Shown one piece after another: positions 17,470-28,729 of a DNA stretch of 64,000 bases (position 1 is its first letter; the number at the start of each line of letters is the position of its first letter). The position numbers and the translations under genes are program-made. The notes under the pieces are model-generated. The model saw only the letters and a program-made list of their open reading frames with translations. It was not told where the DNA came from and ran no database searches. Origin of the DNA: Lota lota (taxonomy: Eukaryota; Chordata; Actinopteri; Gadiformes; Lotidae); contig JACYXH010000246.1 in assembly GCA_026745465.1 (NCBI GenBank), positions 286,501 through 350,500 on the forward strand, written 5' to 3'.

Positions 17470-20127
17470 GCTGGCTAAGGGGACACAAGGAACGGTCCCA
17501 GCAGGTTGATCCTCATACCAGCAGGGTACAGGAGCCCAAGCACTGACACGGCGAGAGAGACAGAGAGCGAGAGAGAGAGAAAGAGAGAGGCAGCTGGACC
17601 ACACAGCCCTGGTGGACTGAGGCCCACACGCAGACTTTGAACCATGGTGAGGGCCATAAAACTCTTCAGATGGGCACTCCTATTACCTACCAAGCCAGCA
17701 AGCAGGACAGCCAACAAGCCAACCTGCTTTCCTGCTAGTCAGCCAGCTATACAGCCATTCAGTCGGTCAGACAGTCAGCTGGTCAGTCAGCTAGACAGAC
17801 AGTCAACCAGCTAGTCAACAGGAACATTATGCAGTCAGTCATAAGCTAGACAGTGAAACAGTCAGCCAGTCAGCTAGACAGAGAGACAGTCAGCAAGTCA
17901 GCATGTCTTCTAATCAATCAACTAGTCCATCTTAGGGGGCAGGGAGATAGGTATCTGCTGAAATGCTTTGTGGAATGACTGGGCAGTATAATACAGCAAC
18001 AGAAACAATAATCACCCTGGAACAACACTGATAAGATTAGAAGCCAGGATTGTATTATAACTGCTTAACATGTAACCCTTTGTGCCTTAATTATGCTCCC
18101 ATAACTCAGCGAAATATATTATTGTAGTTAATAGACAAGTTGGCTAGATTGTTACAGAAAATATACAAGTAGGATATATTGTTATAGTAAACGTAACAGG
18201 TAACAGTAGGTCAAAGTAATCCACAAAGGTCTTGTGGATAGGAGCTTTTCTTTGGCGGGCTTAAGGCTCTTTAATCTTCAAATCACATTTGAACCAAGGT
18301 CTGGCCTGTGAATCTCCTCACAATAATAATAACGGCGGAAGGCTAGATCAGGCCAGGCCCAACGCACCTGTGGCATAGGCTAGCTTCAGCTCAGCACATG
18401 GGTGTCATCAATATATAGATAATACAGTCCAAGGGTGAATACTTATGACGCCATTTTAGTCATATCAGAGAGCTTTATTAAACGTGTCAATCTAATCAGG
18501 TCTGTAATTTATTTCAAACTTTATTATTTTATTACAATAAATGTAGCCTTATTTCAGGCCTTATGTCAAATCGACATGAACATTAAAGTGCCAATCTCGA
18601 AGATTTCCTTATCATTTTCTAAGCAGTCATTTTACCTAGAGATAGTAAAACAGTTCTTAACATTGCAGTTCCTACTACTGTAAATGCAAGGGCTTTCAGA
18701 AGTGGGACATTTGGACCATTGTGTTACCTCACTCTGCAATTGATACTGACTTAACAGAGATTTATTTACATAAAATCGAGATTGACACTTTGACATGTAT
18801 CAAGAGCCATTGCAAACGTTTTGCCTACTACCAACATTGTGTTGGCAGAGTTGATGGAGATGTAATCATTGGGGGTTCAAATGTTTGCGTTTCAAGATGT
18901 TTAGTAGGACTCGAGCTGAACAGCATCGCAACTTCGTTTTTGGCGCCACCTTGTGGTAATTGTGATAACCCTTCGTAGCCGTGTAGACAATCATGGATGC
19001 TGTCCCAGATGGGGACAAATGGACGGTAATGTATAAATGTCATCAATTTCAATTATCCATTATTTCTTTACATCGATTTTTCTTGTTCGTTGTTTAGTTT
19101 AGCATTTTCAAATATGAAAAATAACAAATATATTGGCTATCACAATACAGAACCCCCTTAGTTATTTATATATTTTCCACCTCAAGCACGACCTTTCAGA
19201 CGTCAGTCTTCATGATTTCTGGGTGTACATGCGATGGCGTTGAGAGGGGTGCTTAGGGGTATGTTTCCAGCAGTATGTATCCTCCAGTATAGTCACAGGT
19301 TTATAAGCAATTTAACTAACGGTAGAGAGCAGAATCTGCTCTGGCTGAGGATCGTCGTTCTCACAATGTAAGTGAATCACTTAAATACTACATCAACACA
19401 GCATTGAATCGTTTATTACACGGACGCGTATCTTCCCCTCCTAAGATTGCTATTTTTGTTTGGATGGGACTAAAGTTTGAAAGTATATGGGATTGAATGA
19501 CCAGAACTACTTGTCTTACAACCGAAGAGGAATGTAATGGACATTGAAAGGATTTTTTTTTTCAAATGTGTTGTGTATGTCGTAGGCCTACTCGTTTGTT
19601 ATACGTGAGCTTAACATATATTAAGGGTGATTGTTGCTCTTCTGCAAAATGTCACGCAATTTGTTTCCCATGTCTGCACTCGGTACTAGTGGTCTAGTGG
19701 TTTACACAAAATAATTCACACATTTTTATACTTTGTTTACATCCGGCCAAAACCAAATAATATCTGCTGCTTCCTGTGGCCATAACGTATCACATTCAAG
19801 GAGCCACAATGTGAAATAAGCGGTTTGAGGACCCATTCATCATGGCAACCTCAGTGTTGCTGTGTTGTTTATGGCCTCCATTTTTATGTTCAATGTTTAT
19901 TTCAGTAGCTGTACACAATGAATACACAAATGAAATCAAAGCGATTTATTTTGTTATAGTTTGAGGCTTGACTCATTCCTTAATTCATATTCATACTCAA
20001 TTCAATTCATGTTCTAGGAAAATTGGATATATAACATTGAATCATCAAAGTAAGCGTTATACATGTCTCGGATTTCAGCTCTTTCTGCAGAAGGCCGAGC
20101 TCCTCGGTTGTGCTGAGGATAGGCTTT
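17470..20127. other. Receptor 5' flank and intergenic region
   Basis: The first 170 bases probably hold the receptor 5'UTR and promoter and include a GA-rich stretch at 17552-17590. No TATA box was recognised. At 17690-17905 there is a degenerate tetranucleotide array. The rest is AT-rich, with a TGGCGCCACCTTGTGGT motif near 18940-18956 of the kind seen in fish repeats. No coding exon was recognised. Confidence 0.6.
17690..17905 (+). repeat. Degenerate CAGT/CAGC tetranucleotide array
   Basis: About 215 bases built of variants of CAGTCAGC, CAGCTAGA and CCAGCCAA, with a loose four-base period. It lies just upstream of the receptor's presumed promoter. It looks like an old, diverged tetranucleotide microsatellite. 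Confidence 0.75.
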
Positions 20128-21559
20128 TCAGGCCGTTGTAACGGGACACACTGGCTCACCCGTTGCAACGAACCACACTTCGTTGTGCCGGTTGAATATC
20201 TTCATAGGACTGTAACGCAAACCATTACAACATGTCAAATTATCATAGCGTATTTGGGTTGGGTTGATTTGGGTTGATTTACAGAAAGCAGTAAAAGGGT
20301 GAAAATAAATAAACAAACACTGTATTTTACCTGTCATATCCAACGGCAAAGTGAAAGTCCTTGTCATACTTCGCTCCAACTGAGTTGAGGGTCTGCGTGA
20401 GGTCCTGCGTGTTCCACATGTGCGAAGAGGATATCATCAATCCTCCGTAGCTTTTAACATACACCTTCATATCTGGCTCCTCTGATATGTACACCTGCAA
20501 CAGGAAGAGCAGTTCATTACGATTTGTATGGAAAATATTGTCAAATAAACAAACACTGCAAGCTGGGTAGGACAGAATACAAGGTTTACCTGGGTGTTCG
20601 TTGGTTTGGGGGGGTTCATCTGGTACTCAGACGGGAGAAGGAAGCTCATTGTGTAATTACAACGTTCGAACCAACCCTTTGTGGTCTTACTTTTGATGAT
20701 CACCGGGGCAGTCATTTCAATGGTTGTTCCTGCAGGTCAAGTAAATAGGTTATTCCCATGGAAGAGGCTGCTTATGAGACAATGTAGGCAATCCCAAGTG
20801 GCCGTGTCTACACCCAGACCCATTGTGTTGTTTCAGGCATTCCCATGTGCACACACAAACACACCATTTTCATTGGCACCAGTGATGTACTCAAATAGTC
20901 TTTTGAAGGTACTGAATACTGCCATCTCCATGACACGTGAAGATTCCTTTGTTGTCACCCACTTAGTCTTTTCGTAGTGGCGCACCTACAGCACATGAGG
21001 TCGAGGACATGTCTGCATGAGCTTTCATCAACATCACAATTTTTTCTACATCATTTTTTCCCTCTCACTGAATGAAATGGCCCTGCTCTCGCTCACCTCA
21101 TAATCTTTAGTCTGACACACTGGTGTATACAAAAGGCATTCTTTGGTCTCGGTGCAAAATAAAGACTCAGAGGATTTCCTGTTGGTTAAGAAAATAAATT
21201 GTGATTCAGAGATGTAGGAATGTATATATAGAGTACTGGATTCAACATTAAAAACGAATATGATCCAGATCCAGTGTAAATATATTTAATAACAATTTAA
21301 CAGACACGTTTTCAGTGATTTCGCAATATAGTCTGTGAGGCATTAGTTCTGCAAACAACCGGCATTTACTGTGCATAAACAAAAAAGAATAACTCTTACC
21401 CAACTCTGGCTTCTGTGGTTAGCACCAGCAGAAAGCCAAGGACTGCTGCAATGTACCTCCTGAGATGCAGACATACATGGATTTAAGGTGCAAGAGGTTA
21501 CTATATTGCCATGCAAAATTTCCCCCAAAACCTTGAGACTGCATTAATGGTACTTACAT
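20128..21559 (-). CDS. Secreted SOUL-family heme-binding protein (HEBP2-like)
   Basis: SOUL/HEBP proteins bind heme or related tetrapyrroles; this one should enter the secretory pathway. The start codon is split: AT at 21559-21558 ends exon 1 and G at 21459 opens exon 2. Coding exons: 21558-21559, 21400-21459, 21097-21178, 20865-20985, 20590-20729, 20331-20494, 20128-20209; 216 residues in frame. A signal peptide of about 17-18 residues (MRYIAAVLGFLLVLTTEA) is followed by a cysteine-containing linker (CTETKECLLYTPVC), then the SOUL domain: YEVRHYEKTKWVTT, IEMTAPV, FLLPSEYQMNPPKP, VKSYGG, FAVGYDSPMKIFNRHNEVWF. The MTAPV and NRHNEVW motifs match HEBP2. Most mammalian HEBP1/2 are cytosolic, so the leader marks a fish-type secreted branch. 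It sits alone between the receptor and a repeat-rich interval. The exact orthologue is not resolved. Confidence 0.92.
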
Positions 21560-21604
21560 TTTCACCCTGCTTCAGCTGTGTGTGCAGGAGATTGTGCAAA
21601 ACAA

Positions 21605-21612
21605 CTATTTAT
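21605..21612 (-). promoter_or_regulatory. TATA box of the SOUL gene
   Basis: ATAAATAG on the minus strand lies about 45 bases before the split start codon. That places a transcription start near 21580 and a 5'UTR of only some 20 bases. The position is consistent but untested. Confidence 0.6.
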
Positions 21613-22117
21613 GGTCTTAGAGTTATGAAAGGTTAATTTGCATGAACACACCCCCATATACTGGCTCATGGCTTCTAAGCAGATGACTGGTTGTGAAAGA
21701 ACAAGGAGGAGATAAGAAGTTTTAACTTCATGTAGTTACTTCAACCAACCTGATGTAAAAAAAAAAAACGTACAAAATGTAATGGTCAGTATGAAACTTT
21801 ATGTACTAATCCAAAAATATTCACAATAAGTGCGTTCAGCCATGAAGGTTCAAACCAAAAATTGCAATAACCATTCAAGTACACACAATCAATCAAATAA
21901 CTGCTTCATGTGCTACATTTTAGAAACAAAGGTTGGCCTTTTGGTCTTATTATTTGTAGCAATGGGATTTAAGTGTCTTTGTGTTGCTGTTACTGCTTGA
22001 TTAAATTAACAAAGGCATGCAAATGCGTTTGTAACAAATACAATGCTGAATGCCACCTAGGTGGCTTTTTCCTCATGATTAAGTGTTGTAAGTACAAATT
22101 TACAAACTGGCAAGAAT

Positions 22118-22380
22118 GCTTTTTATGATAGTGATTCAGAGTGTTGCCTTCCTGCATGGCTTCATGTGTGAGCTAGCAAGTTACATGGACATCACGTGAA
22201 TATTCAGGCTTTGTTGATATTCACATGCTGAGCCATCTTTTCTGAACATCGTGCTCTTGTCAAATTCCTATAGGGTCTCCAATACAATACACACCCAGAA
22301 AACTGGTTTGTTCTAGAACACTGTTTGAGAGCATAGCGTAACTCCCAAGTGATTATAGAGCGAACATGTGAATAAGAACC
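22118..22380 (+). repeat. Interspersed repeat, copy 1 of 2
   Basis: It shares an extended alignment with 24310-24622, including TATGATAGTGATTCAGA, GTGTGAGCTAGCAA, TGAGCCATCTTT and TTTGAGAGCATAGC. Divergence and indels suggest two old insertions of one family rather than a recent duplication. The family is not recognised. Confidence 0.75.
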
Positions 22381-22639
22381 CCTTTCACACATGCAGTATT
22401 TCCCTGCAAAGGCCCTGAAGAAGTTCTGCATGGGGTTGGGGTTAGAGGTTCCCTATGCGAATAGGGACGCGTATCTTGGGAAATCTTCCCTGGCAATTTG
22501 CCTGCTATAGACGTTGTAACATTTCCGCATCACTGCCGCGTACGGGTGTGTTGTGAATGAAATCAGTGAAATTGGTGGGAGAGGCACGTGAAGGGTTAGC
22601 ATCTATCTGACGCAGACACTTTAACATGCTGAGGACGTA

Positions 22640-22935
22640 TTTTAACCGGTGACTGTTTATCGGAACCGTGCATTCACACCAAAAGCGAAGGCGCGGCGCG
22701 AATACATACAAAGTCAATGCAAAGACACGAATAGATGCACATTCTTCGCTGGCCAAACCGGCGGCGCGAATGGCACGGTGCGAACGACGTGGTTCGCTCG
22801 AATTCTGCTCGCGCGAACTACGCTTATTCGCCGCATTCGCGTGTATTTGAACGTTGGTTTACGCTGAATCACTCACGCGACAAAAGTCTGCAGTTCATGC
22901 GAGGTTCGCTTCGGACGATTCGATAACAATTCAAC
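22640..22935 (+). repeat. CpG-rich island of probable transposon origin
   Basis: An abrupt block rich in CG dinucleotides (GGCGCGGCGCGAATAC, TTCGCTCGAATTC, TCGCGCGAAC) inside AT-rich DNA. It contains the phrase CAAAGTCAATGCAAAGAC, often met in fish DNA-transposon derivatives. No reading frame resembles a protein. A methylation-free CpG island is an alternative reading. Confidence 0.5.
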
Positions 22936-23964
22936 ACTGCTTCTTTTGCATTGCAAACTGATTCAATACAAGCTCTCATTTTCAAGGCTAGCCTGCAAAT
23001 AAACCAGTTGAACCAATCACAATCGGGTAGCTTTGTCATAGTCACCATGGTCACTGTACATGTTGTAGGATGTGGCGAAGGTAACGGACTTTTTACGTTT
23101 CTTACACAGTCCTCTTATTGCATCCATAGTGGTAAACTACATTCACAGACCTATAACTATCGCTATCTGTTATATGCATGCCTGATCATTCATCTCCTTT
23201 AACAACATCTGATCAAGCCAATGCTTACTTGCATTGCGGAACATGAATATAGGTCGACTTTGATAACACGACGGTGTGCAGTTGTATCGCAACAATTTCG
23301 TTTTGGATTCCAACTTTCTCCGAAAGAGTGATAGCCTGCTTTTGGTTATCGACTAGGGAAACTACCTCAAAAACGAACGGCTCCAAAACATGGATGTATT
23401 AAAGAATGCAGACCCACCACTTCTCTCAACACAACATCTAATTTGGTGAAAGGGCGGAGCATAAGGTCGTCTTCACTAGGCTATAGGTTGACCATTGAAT
23501 AAATCTGTCTGTTTCACGCGATTATAATTGGAAAACACAGCACAAGGAAACACCTCCCCATTCCTGCTATAAGTTCCCCTTCAGAAAGGTTGTTCAGTTC
23601 AGGGAGCAACATTATAACATGTCTCCGTTCCTCACTATGTTGCCAGACTTGTATTCTTGACTGGTTTACATTTTAAGAAGCATGCATACCTCTTTCATCT
23701 TACACATAAAAACTCAGAAAAATACTTCAAAATGTTCAAAGGTTGTGTAAGTAAGAGAAGACAAGAGACTGAAGTTGATTGTTTTTATGTTCAGTGTCAG
23801 ATTCATGAAGCTGTTGCATTCAAGCTAAAAACAGGAGTGTTCCCTTTCTGTTGTCCAAAGTTGATGTGCCGGTCCTATGTCAGGCACCATTATTCATAAG
23901 AAAATATTTGTCTTATTCTTAATGATAACGTGTTTGTTTATAGTTAAAATTACAGCTAATTGTT

Positions 23965-24135
23965 GTCAAGTCAAGTCAATATTAAGTACATTTTTATCTC
24001 ATAACCATAGCCCTCCAAAGATCAAGGAAAAACTCCCTTAATTATTAAGGAAGAAACCTTGAGAAGAACTGCAGAAAGAGGGTAACCTCCTTCCAGGGAT
24101 GGTTAGGTGTGCAATGGGTGCAATAATGCAGAGCC
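23965..24135 (+). repeat. Interspersed repeat family, copy A
   Basis: Carries CATAGCCCTCCAAAGA, CAAGGAAAAACTCCCT and CCTTCCAGGGATGGTTAGG. Related copies lie at 46488-46615 and 54352-54575 in notch3 introns, all on the same strand. A common fish retroposon-like repeat by appearance; the family name is not known to me. Confidence 0.7.
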
Positions 24136-24309
24136 TTAATGGTAAGATAAGCAAAACGGTTTAAGTCAAATGAAGTTGTTGGAAAATAGAAAATGTGCAA
24201 TGACCAATGTCCATAATTGTTGTTAAATCAAAACAGTAGAAGTTTCCACACTAAAATATATTATCCACTGCACTGCAACATATCAGGAAAGATTCCATGT
24301 ATGTGGAAA

Positions 24310-24622
24310 CTTACAAACGAATAATAAAGCTCTTTATGATAGTGATTCAGAATTTCAATTTGCCTTCCTGGATGGCTTTCTGTGTGAGCTAGCAAATCAC
24401 ATGAGTATCAAATGAACATTCAAGCTTTGTTGTCGTTTTCACCTGCTACCTGAGCCATCTTTCATGAACATAGTGTTCTTAGTCCAATTCCTGTATGGTC
24501 TTCTATTCAATATAACAAAAGGTCTGAGTACCCACCCACGAAACTGTTTTGTTCCAGAATAGTTTTGTGTTTGAGAGCATAGCATAACTCCACGTGATGA
24601 AAGAGCAAATATGTAAATATAG
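24310..24622 (+). repeat. Interspersed repeat, copy 2 of 2
   Basis: Diverged partner of 22118-22380 in the same orientation. It ends about 80 bases before the LTR element at 24705. Confidence 0.75.
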
Positions 24623-24704
24623 TATTGTAGTTGTAGAGGGTGTTATGTTATTGTATAGTAGGATGTTGTTAAGATTGAATCAATAAAATATTATTAATAA
24701 TAAT

Positions 24705-25901
24705 TGTGGGAGTGTGTGTGGATGATGGCTGGTTTAAGCAGCCTCACCTGGCCCGAGTCAGACTGATTGGAGTCTGGAGCTGGGTGAGACTGCACACCTG
24801 TTGCACATTGAGTAATCAATGTGCAGAGGTTAGACCAGCCATCACCGCACACACTCAGGGAGAGCTCTCCCACATGGCAGCATGGATCATCATCAGTCTG
24901 TGTCATCATTAAAAAATCTTTACAATAAACTGGTCTTTCAACATCACCACCCTGTGTATTTGTTTGGAGGAGCCCGAGGAAAGTCACCTAGGTGGAGTAT
25001 GGCAGCCATCTAGGTGGCGTGTAGCAGTGGAATTTGCTACACTGGCGCCCAATGTGGGGCACCTCCAAACCGCTTTGGACTCAGGAAGGCTGTCCAAGGA
25101 CGCACTGGGTCGCCAGCAGCGATGACGGACAGTCGCCTCCCAACACCATCCCTTTCCCCAACGGCACTGTGGAGTCCAGCGGAGGATGGGGGAGGCAGCA
25201 CAGCAACCACCACAGGCAACCGTCTGTAGCTAGCCGCCCCGGCATCCAGCCAGCACCGCAGCCCAGCCGACACCTCTACCAGCCCGTCCAGACAGCCCTG
25301 GAATGGCCAAGTCCGCCGACACCACCGCCAGTCAAGGCAGCAGCCCAGGCCTCCGGTCTCCAGGATGGAGGGGGAGGGTGGGTTGGCGGGTCACCCTGGG
25401 GAGGTGTGGGGACTATGGGGTTGGATGTTGTTTTTTCTTTATTTTAGGTATGGTAACCCTGGGAAGAGTCTGCTTGTTTTTGTTAGGTATGGTAACCCTG
25501 GGTCAGAGTCCGGTTTATGTATATATTATTTTTATGGATGGGGGGGGGGCGGGGGAGAGTTTCTCCCCAGCTTCAATTTGGTGTTGGGGGTATGTGGGAG
25601 TGTGTGTGGATGATGGCTGGTTTAAGCAGCCTCACCTGGCCTGAGTCAGACTGATTGGAATCTGGAGCTGGGTGAGGCTGCACACTGAGCAATCAATGTG
25701 CACAGGTTAAACCAGCCATCACCGCACACACTCAGGGGGAGATCTCCCACATGGCAGCATGGATCACCATCTGTCTGTCATCGTTAAACCTTTACAATAA
25801 ACCGGTCTTTCAACATCACCACCCTGTCCATTTGTTTGGAGGAGCCCGAGGAAAGTCACCTAGGTGGAGTATGGTGGCGTGTAGCAGTGGAGTTTGCTAC
25901 A
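24705..25901 (+). mobile_element. Miniature non-autonomous LTR retrotransposon with intact target-site duplication
   Basis: 5' LTR 24705-25041 and 3' LTR 25593-25901 both begin TGTGGGAGTGTG and end TTTGCTACA. The element is flanked by a perfect 5-bp duplication, ATAAT (24700-24704 and 25902-25906). A primer-binding site at 25043-25060 follows the 5' LTR. Each LTR contains an AATAAA-type signal (TTTACAATAAAC). The internal region is only about 550 bases. It encodes no protease, reverse transcriptase or integrase, only a proline-rich stretch that may be a gag remnant; G-rich sequence precedes the 3' LTR. The LTRs differ by several small indels and substitutions, so the insertion is not very recent. 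It would need enzymes from a related autonomous element. Confidence 0.9.
25043..25060 (+). promoter_or_regulatory. tRNA-Lys type primer-binding site of the LTR element
   Basis: TGGCGCCCAATGTGGGGC lies one base after the 5' LTR. From established knowledge it is the complement of the 3' end of tRNA-Lys(1,2) with one mismatch. This is the priming site for reverse transcription. Confidence 0.85.
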
Positions 25902-26639
25902 ATAATATTACATAATAATGAAAAAGTGAATCAAAAATTCAACCACTTTCACAGCTGCAGAGCCTTGACATAGTTGACAACGCCAGTAAGGATGAAAGCT
26001 GCAGTAGGTAAGATGTTTTTGTTAGAATTGTGCTCCAAAACATATCTTAACATAGACTACTTGAATGAGTTTCATTGACCAATGTAGCATGAGTGCAGAT
26101 ATATTTAATTCTCACATTTCACAGCGGCTTGGGCTTCTTTTCCCCCTCAAATATATCTTGCAAAGAAAGAACTTTACAACCAGCTAGCACTTCTAGCAAG
26201 CTATATGCTTAAAGATGTTTGCCTTGAATCATGTACAAAGTTGATTGACAGCCAGGGTTAAGCTCTCTCTTTAAGCTTATCTTACTGTGACACGTGAGAA
26301 TGGAATGTCTCTGCAATGTTGCTACATTGGTAAATAGCACCGAGTGTCACTGTGTCAACATTAAAGGATTTGGCCGGTTTGTTGACACCAGGTTAAATGT
26401 TGACTTTGTCTATGTCCAGATGTCAATGAGCCATGGTTTATCTTCAACCCACTTCCTCTCACATTGTAGACCCATTCCAAAATTGGGCAGTTGGCCACCA
26501 ATTAACATCCATTCAATTCCAAAATGAGTGTTTAGCAGCTCTCACAGCTGTATTTGTGTTTTGTCCAGCCTAAGTAAAAGGATACGAACTGCCCTGGCTA
26601 CGTAGCCTTCTCCAACAGTGCCCACAAACTAACAAATTC

Positions 26640-27523
26640 TGAAGTTTCACGCGCCACTGAGCATGCGCACAGACTGCAACAGTAGTGGCTGCGTTATCGG
26701 CAGCTTGATAATTCTGAATTCTGAGTACAGTCAACATTTCAAAAAGTCGCCAAGGTAAGTGAAAAAAGAAAAACGACTTTAAAGACCGATTTTCGTTGGC
26801 TTTGGCCTGCGATAAATCTGTTTAACCATCACAATCGGGGATCTTTGTCGTATTATTATGTCTTTGTCTTGAAAATACACTTGGCTTCTCCAGACATGAG
26901 TATTTTCCCCAGTTGCCTTATTGTGGAAGTAGCCTGCCCAGAGCCTACCTTGAATCTGTCTATATAATTTAGTCACTTACCTTTTCTGCAATGGCTATTT
27001 AACATAAAATAAATAACTACATTTGCGGTGACAAAGTGAAACAATCTCTTTTATATATAATATATACAAATATTTGAGAAATATGAAATCAACATTTTAT
27101 TTTGGCCTTGTGCTTTGTGCATTCAAATTTATTTTCTCAAAAGGTTCATCTGGAAGCTTTTTAAAACAAAATGTTTGCCAATTGACATGGTTCCACTCTA
27201 GCCATCTTACTTAACTTGGTAACACTTAACAATAAGGGTACATTTATTAACTAATGATTTAGTAAGCATTAAATAACATTAGTTAATGCAGTCATAAGCA
27301 TAATTATATATCATTAGCATAGTGGTTAGGGTTTACCTTTAACCTCTTTAATATTGTAGAAATTAATACCTTAGTTGACATGAACACCATTTAAGAAACA
27401 AAATCATTATTAATTGTTGAACTCTTGTTTTTATTTATTTTCTTACAGACTACATCTATAACACACATTTGCAGTGGCTCTTCTATTCAGATATGCAGGG
27501 CCTGGTGAAAAGACATGTTGCAG
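26640..27523 (+). other. Possible spliced transcript of unknown kind
   Basis: A strong donor (CCAAG then GTAAGT at 26755) follows a segment with a GAGCATGCGCAC motif at 26658-26669. A strong acceptor (TTTTCTTACAG ending at 27448) opens a 75-base segment, 27449-27523, which ends GCAG before GTAGGG. One frame of this segment is open (YIYNTHLQWLFYSDMQGLVK) but does not join in frame to an ATG in the first segment. It could be a lncRNA, a relic gene or chance. Confidence 0.25.
27222..27325 (+). repeat. Fish MITE-like fragment
   Basis: Begins TTGGTAACACTTAACAATAA and continues with TTAACTAATG and ATTAGTTAATGCA phrases. It resembles the terminal-repeat MITEs common in fish (usual form TGGTAACACTTTACAATAAG). 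The other end was not located. Confidence 0.55.
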
Positions 27524-27804
27524 GTAGGGACAGAATATATTTTAATTGGGGGGTGAAGAGAGCCCCATACCTGTATTTACCTTAGGCCCTAAAATCACTA
27601 CATCTGCCCATGGGTGACTAGGTCAGTGAGTGGATTATTTATAAATACAGTGAATGCACGCCCTTTCAGCCAATGTCTGACCACTTTATAGCCAGGCATT
27701 TACTGTACGCTCTGTTCAAGTATTCTGTTCAAGGTCTTGCTGGCAAAACCAGACCAAAGCTGAAAAGTTTGTAGCTAGCATACATCATCTTTATACTACT
27801 TTGT

Positions 27805-27855
27805 AGTGTGTGTGGATGATGGCTGGTTTAAGCAGCCTCATCTGGCCCGAGTCAG
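27805..27855 (+). mobile_element. Truncated LTR fragment of the miniature element family
   Basis: About 50 bases match the start of the LTR at 24705 (GTGTGTGTGGATGATGGCTG through TGGCCCGAGTCAG), then the match stops abruptly. No second end is seen. Confidence 0.8.
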
Positions 27856-28016
27856 TCAACTATCTAAAATGCCAACAGGTGGCAACCTACCTCACGTTTG
27901 ATATAAAACCCATAGTAAACGATATAATGCATATTGGGCATGGGAAATAACAAGCCCTCTGGAGTGTTCTTTTCCCCATAGCGACTTGAACATTGCTCAA
28001 AAGTCAACTTTGTTAC

Positions 28017-28354
28017 TGTGGGATTGTGTGTGGATGATGGCTGGTTTAAGCAGCCTCACCTGGCCCGAGTCAGACTGATTGGAGTCTGGAGCTGGTTGAG
28101 GCTGCACACCTGTTGCACATTCAGCAATCAGTGTGCACAGGTTGAACCAGCCATCACCACACACACTCAGGGAGAGCGCTCCTACATGTCAGCATGGAGC
28201 ACCATATGTATGTATCATTCTACGCAACCTTTACAATAAACCGGTCTTTCAACATCACCACTCTGTGTCCATTTGTCTGGAGGATCCTGAGGGAAGTCAC
28301 CTAGGTGGAGTATGGCAGCCACCTAGGTGGCGTGTAGTAGTGGACTTTGCTACA
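28017..28354 (+). mobile_element. Solo LTR with 5-bp target-site duplication
   Basis: Full-length copy of the LTR found at 24705-25041, starting TGTGGGATTGTG and ending CTTTGCTACA. It is flanked by perfect GTTAC repeats at 28012-28016 and 28355-28359. No internal region remains, as expected after recombination between two LTRs. Confidence 0.92.
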
Positions 28355-28393
28355 GTTACGTATATGTATTTTTGTTGAACAGTTATATTTTTG

Positions 28394-28396
<3 letters not shown>

Positions 28397-28429
<33 letters not shown>
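28397..28429 (+). repeat. (AT)n microsatellite
   Basis: Perfect AT dinucleotide tract of about 33 bases shortly after the solo LTR. Confidence 0.95.
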
Positions 28430-28433
<4 letters not shown>

Positions 28434-28729
28434 TAAGCAATAAAATGCTCTTTGTTCATGGGACGTCATCAAAGGCATATGAGCTTTGTGTACCGATCAC
28501 GCAGCCATCAAGCTTTCATGGTGGATGACTGGAATTTCCTTGACACTGTTCTAGCCTTGTTAGCTTATAACTCAGCATTTGACAGAGCCATTTTAATATC
28601 ACCAATGTCTAGTTTTCCATTGCGTGACCGTGTTAATTTACTTATGTATTGATTGACAAACATTAATTTAGGTTAATTCTTTAGATTCAAACATATAAAG
28701 CTAGACATCTCAACTGTTTGAAACCAATC

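Noticed and set aside
25014..25644. Reading frames in the internal part of the LTR element as a host gene
   Set aside because: They lie between two LTRs, begin at the primer-binding site and have only low-complexity proline-rich content.
24705..28354. Regularly recurring similar segments considered as a CRISPR-like or tandem array
   Set aside because: They are LTR copies of about 310-340 bases with their own target-site duplications; the setting is a vertebrate genome.
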